Positions 6,581 to 6,601 of a stretch of 6,601 nucleotides of DNA are shown in pieces (the first letter of the stretch is position 1; each line of letters starts with the position of its first letter). Below the pieces are notes generated by a model. The model saw nothing but the letters and a program-made list of their open reading frames with translations, did not search any database and had not been told where the DNA came from. Made by a program: the position numbers and the translations under genes. Source of the stretch: JAWXUT01 sp044426075 (GTDB taxonomy: Bacteria; Bacillota; Clostridia; Christensenellales; DTU072). The stretch spans positions 1 through 6,601 of the forward strand of contig JAWXUT010000095.1 of assembly GCA_044426075.1 (NCBI GenBank), written 5' to 3'.

Positions 6581-6601
6581 AAAAGTTGGTGTTATTGATA
6601 T

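Overview
The window looks like an AT-rich bacterial chromosome segment, probably from a Gram-positive, uncultured gut-type Clostridia/Bacillota organism. This is an inference from strong GGAGG-type ribosome binding sites, a textbook sigma-A-type promoter, a long Ig-like/transglutaminase-like lipoprotein and an AT-biased codon choice. No rRNA or marker gene is present to fix the taxonomy.

Layout: positions 1-58 hold a degenerate copy of an intergenic repeat that recurs at the right end. Positions 59-300 are AT-rich and non-coding. A strong promoter (301-329) leads into a short GC-rich leader and then four genes, all on the + strand: (1) a 982-residue surface lipoprotein with about four Ig-like modules, an FN3-like module and a transglutaminase-like domain with an apparently intact Cys-His-Asp triad (382-3330); (2) a 281-residue DUF4380/galactose-mutarotase-fold protein (3341-4186); (3) a 376-residue GH28-like right-handed beta-helix protein with no signal peptide (4255-5385); (4) a 313-residue aldo/keto reductase with an intact catalytic tetrad (5410-6351). 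The gaps are 10, 68 and 24 bases. Only the 68-base gap holds a stable hairpin, and that hairpin lacks a T-tract, so one transcript from the 301-329 promoter could cover all four genes. Positions 6352-6601 are non-coding and consist of short palindromes arranged as two degenerate copies of a unit of about 125 bases.

How the genes may work together: the last three look like a small cytoplasmic carbohydrate-handling set. It comprises a mutarotase-fold protein, a polygalacturonase-like beta-helix protein and an NAD(P)H-dependent reductase of the type often found in sugar catabolic clusters. A pectic or uronate-type substrate is a reasonable guess, but the substrate cannot be read from the sequence. 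The first gene is exported and structurally unrelated, so its tight spacing to the sugar genes is the most interesting feature of the locus. I see no clear evidence of a wholly new system. The best leads are this pairing, the GH28-like protein with two of four canonical motifs replaced, the possible duplicated module around the transglutaminase domain, and the shared repeat family on both flanks.
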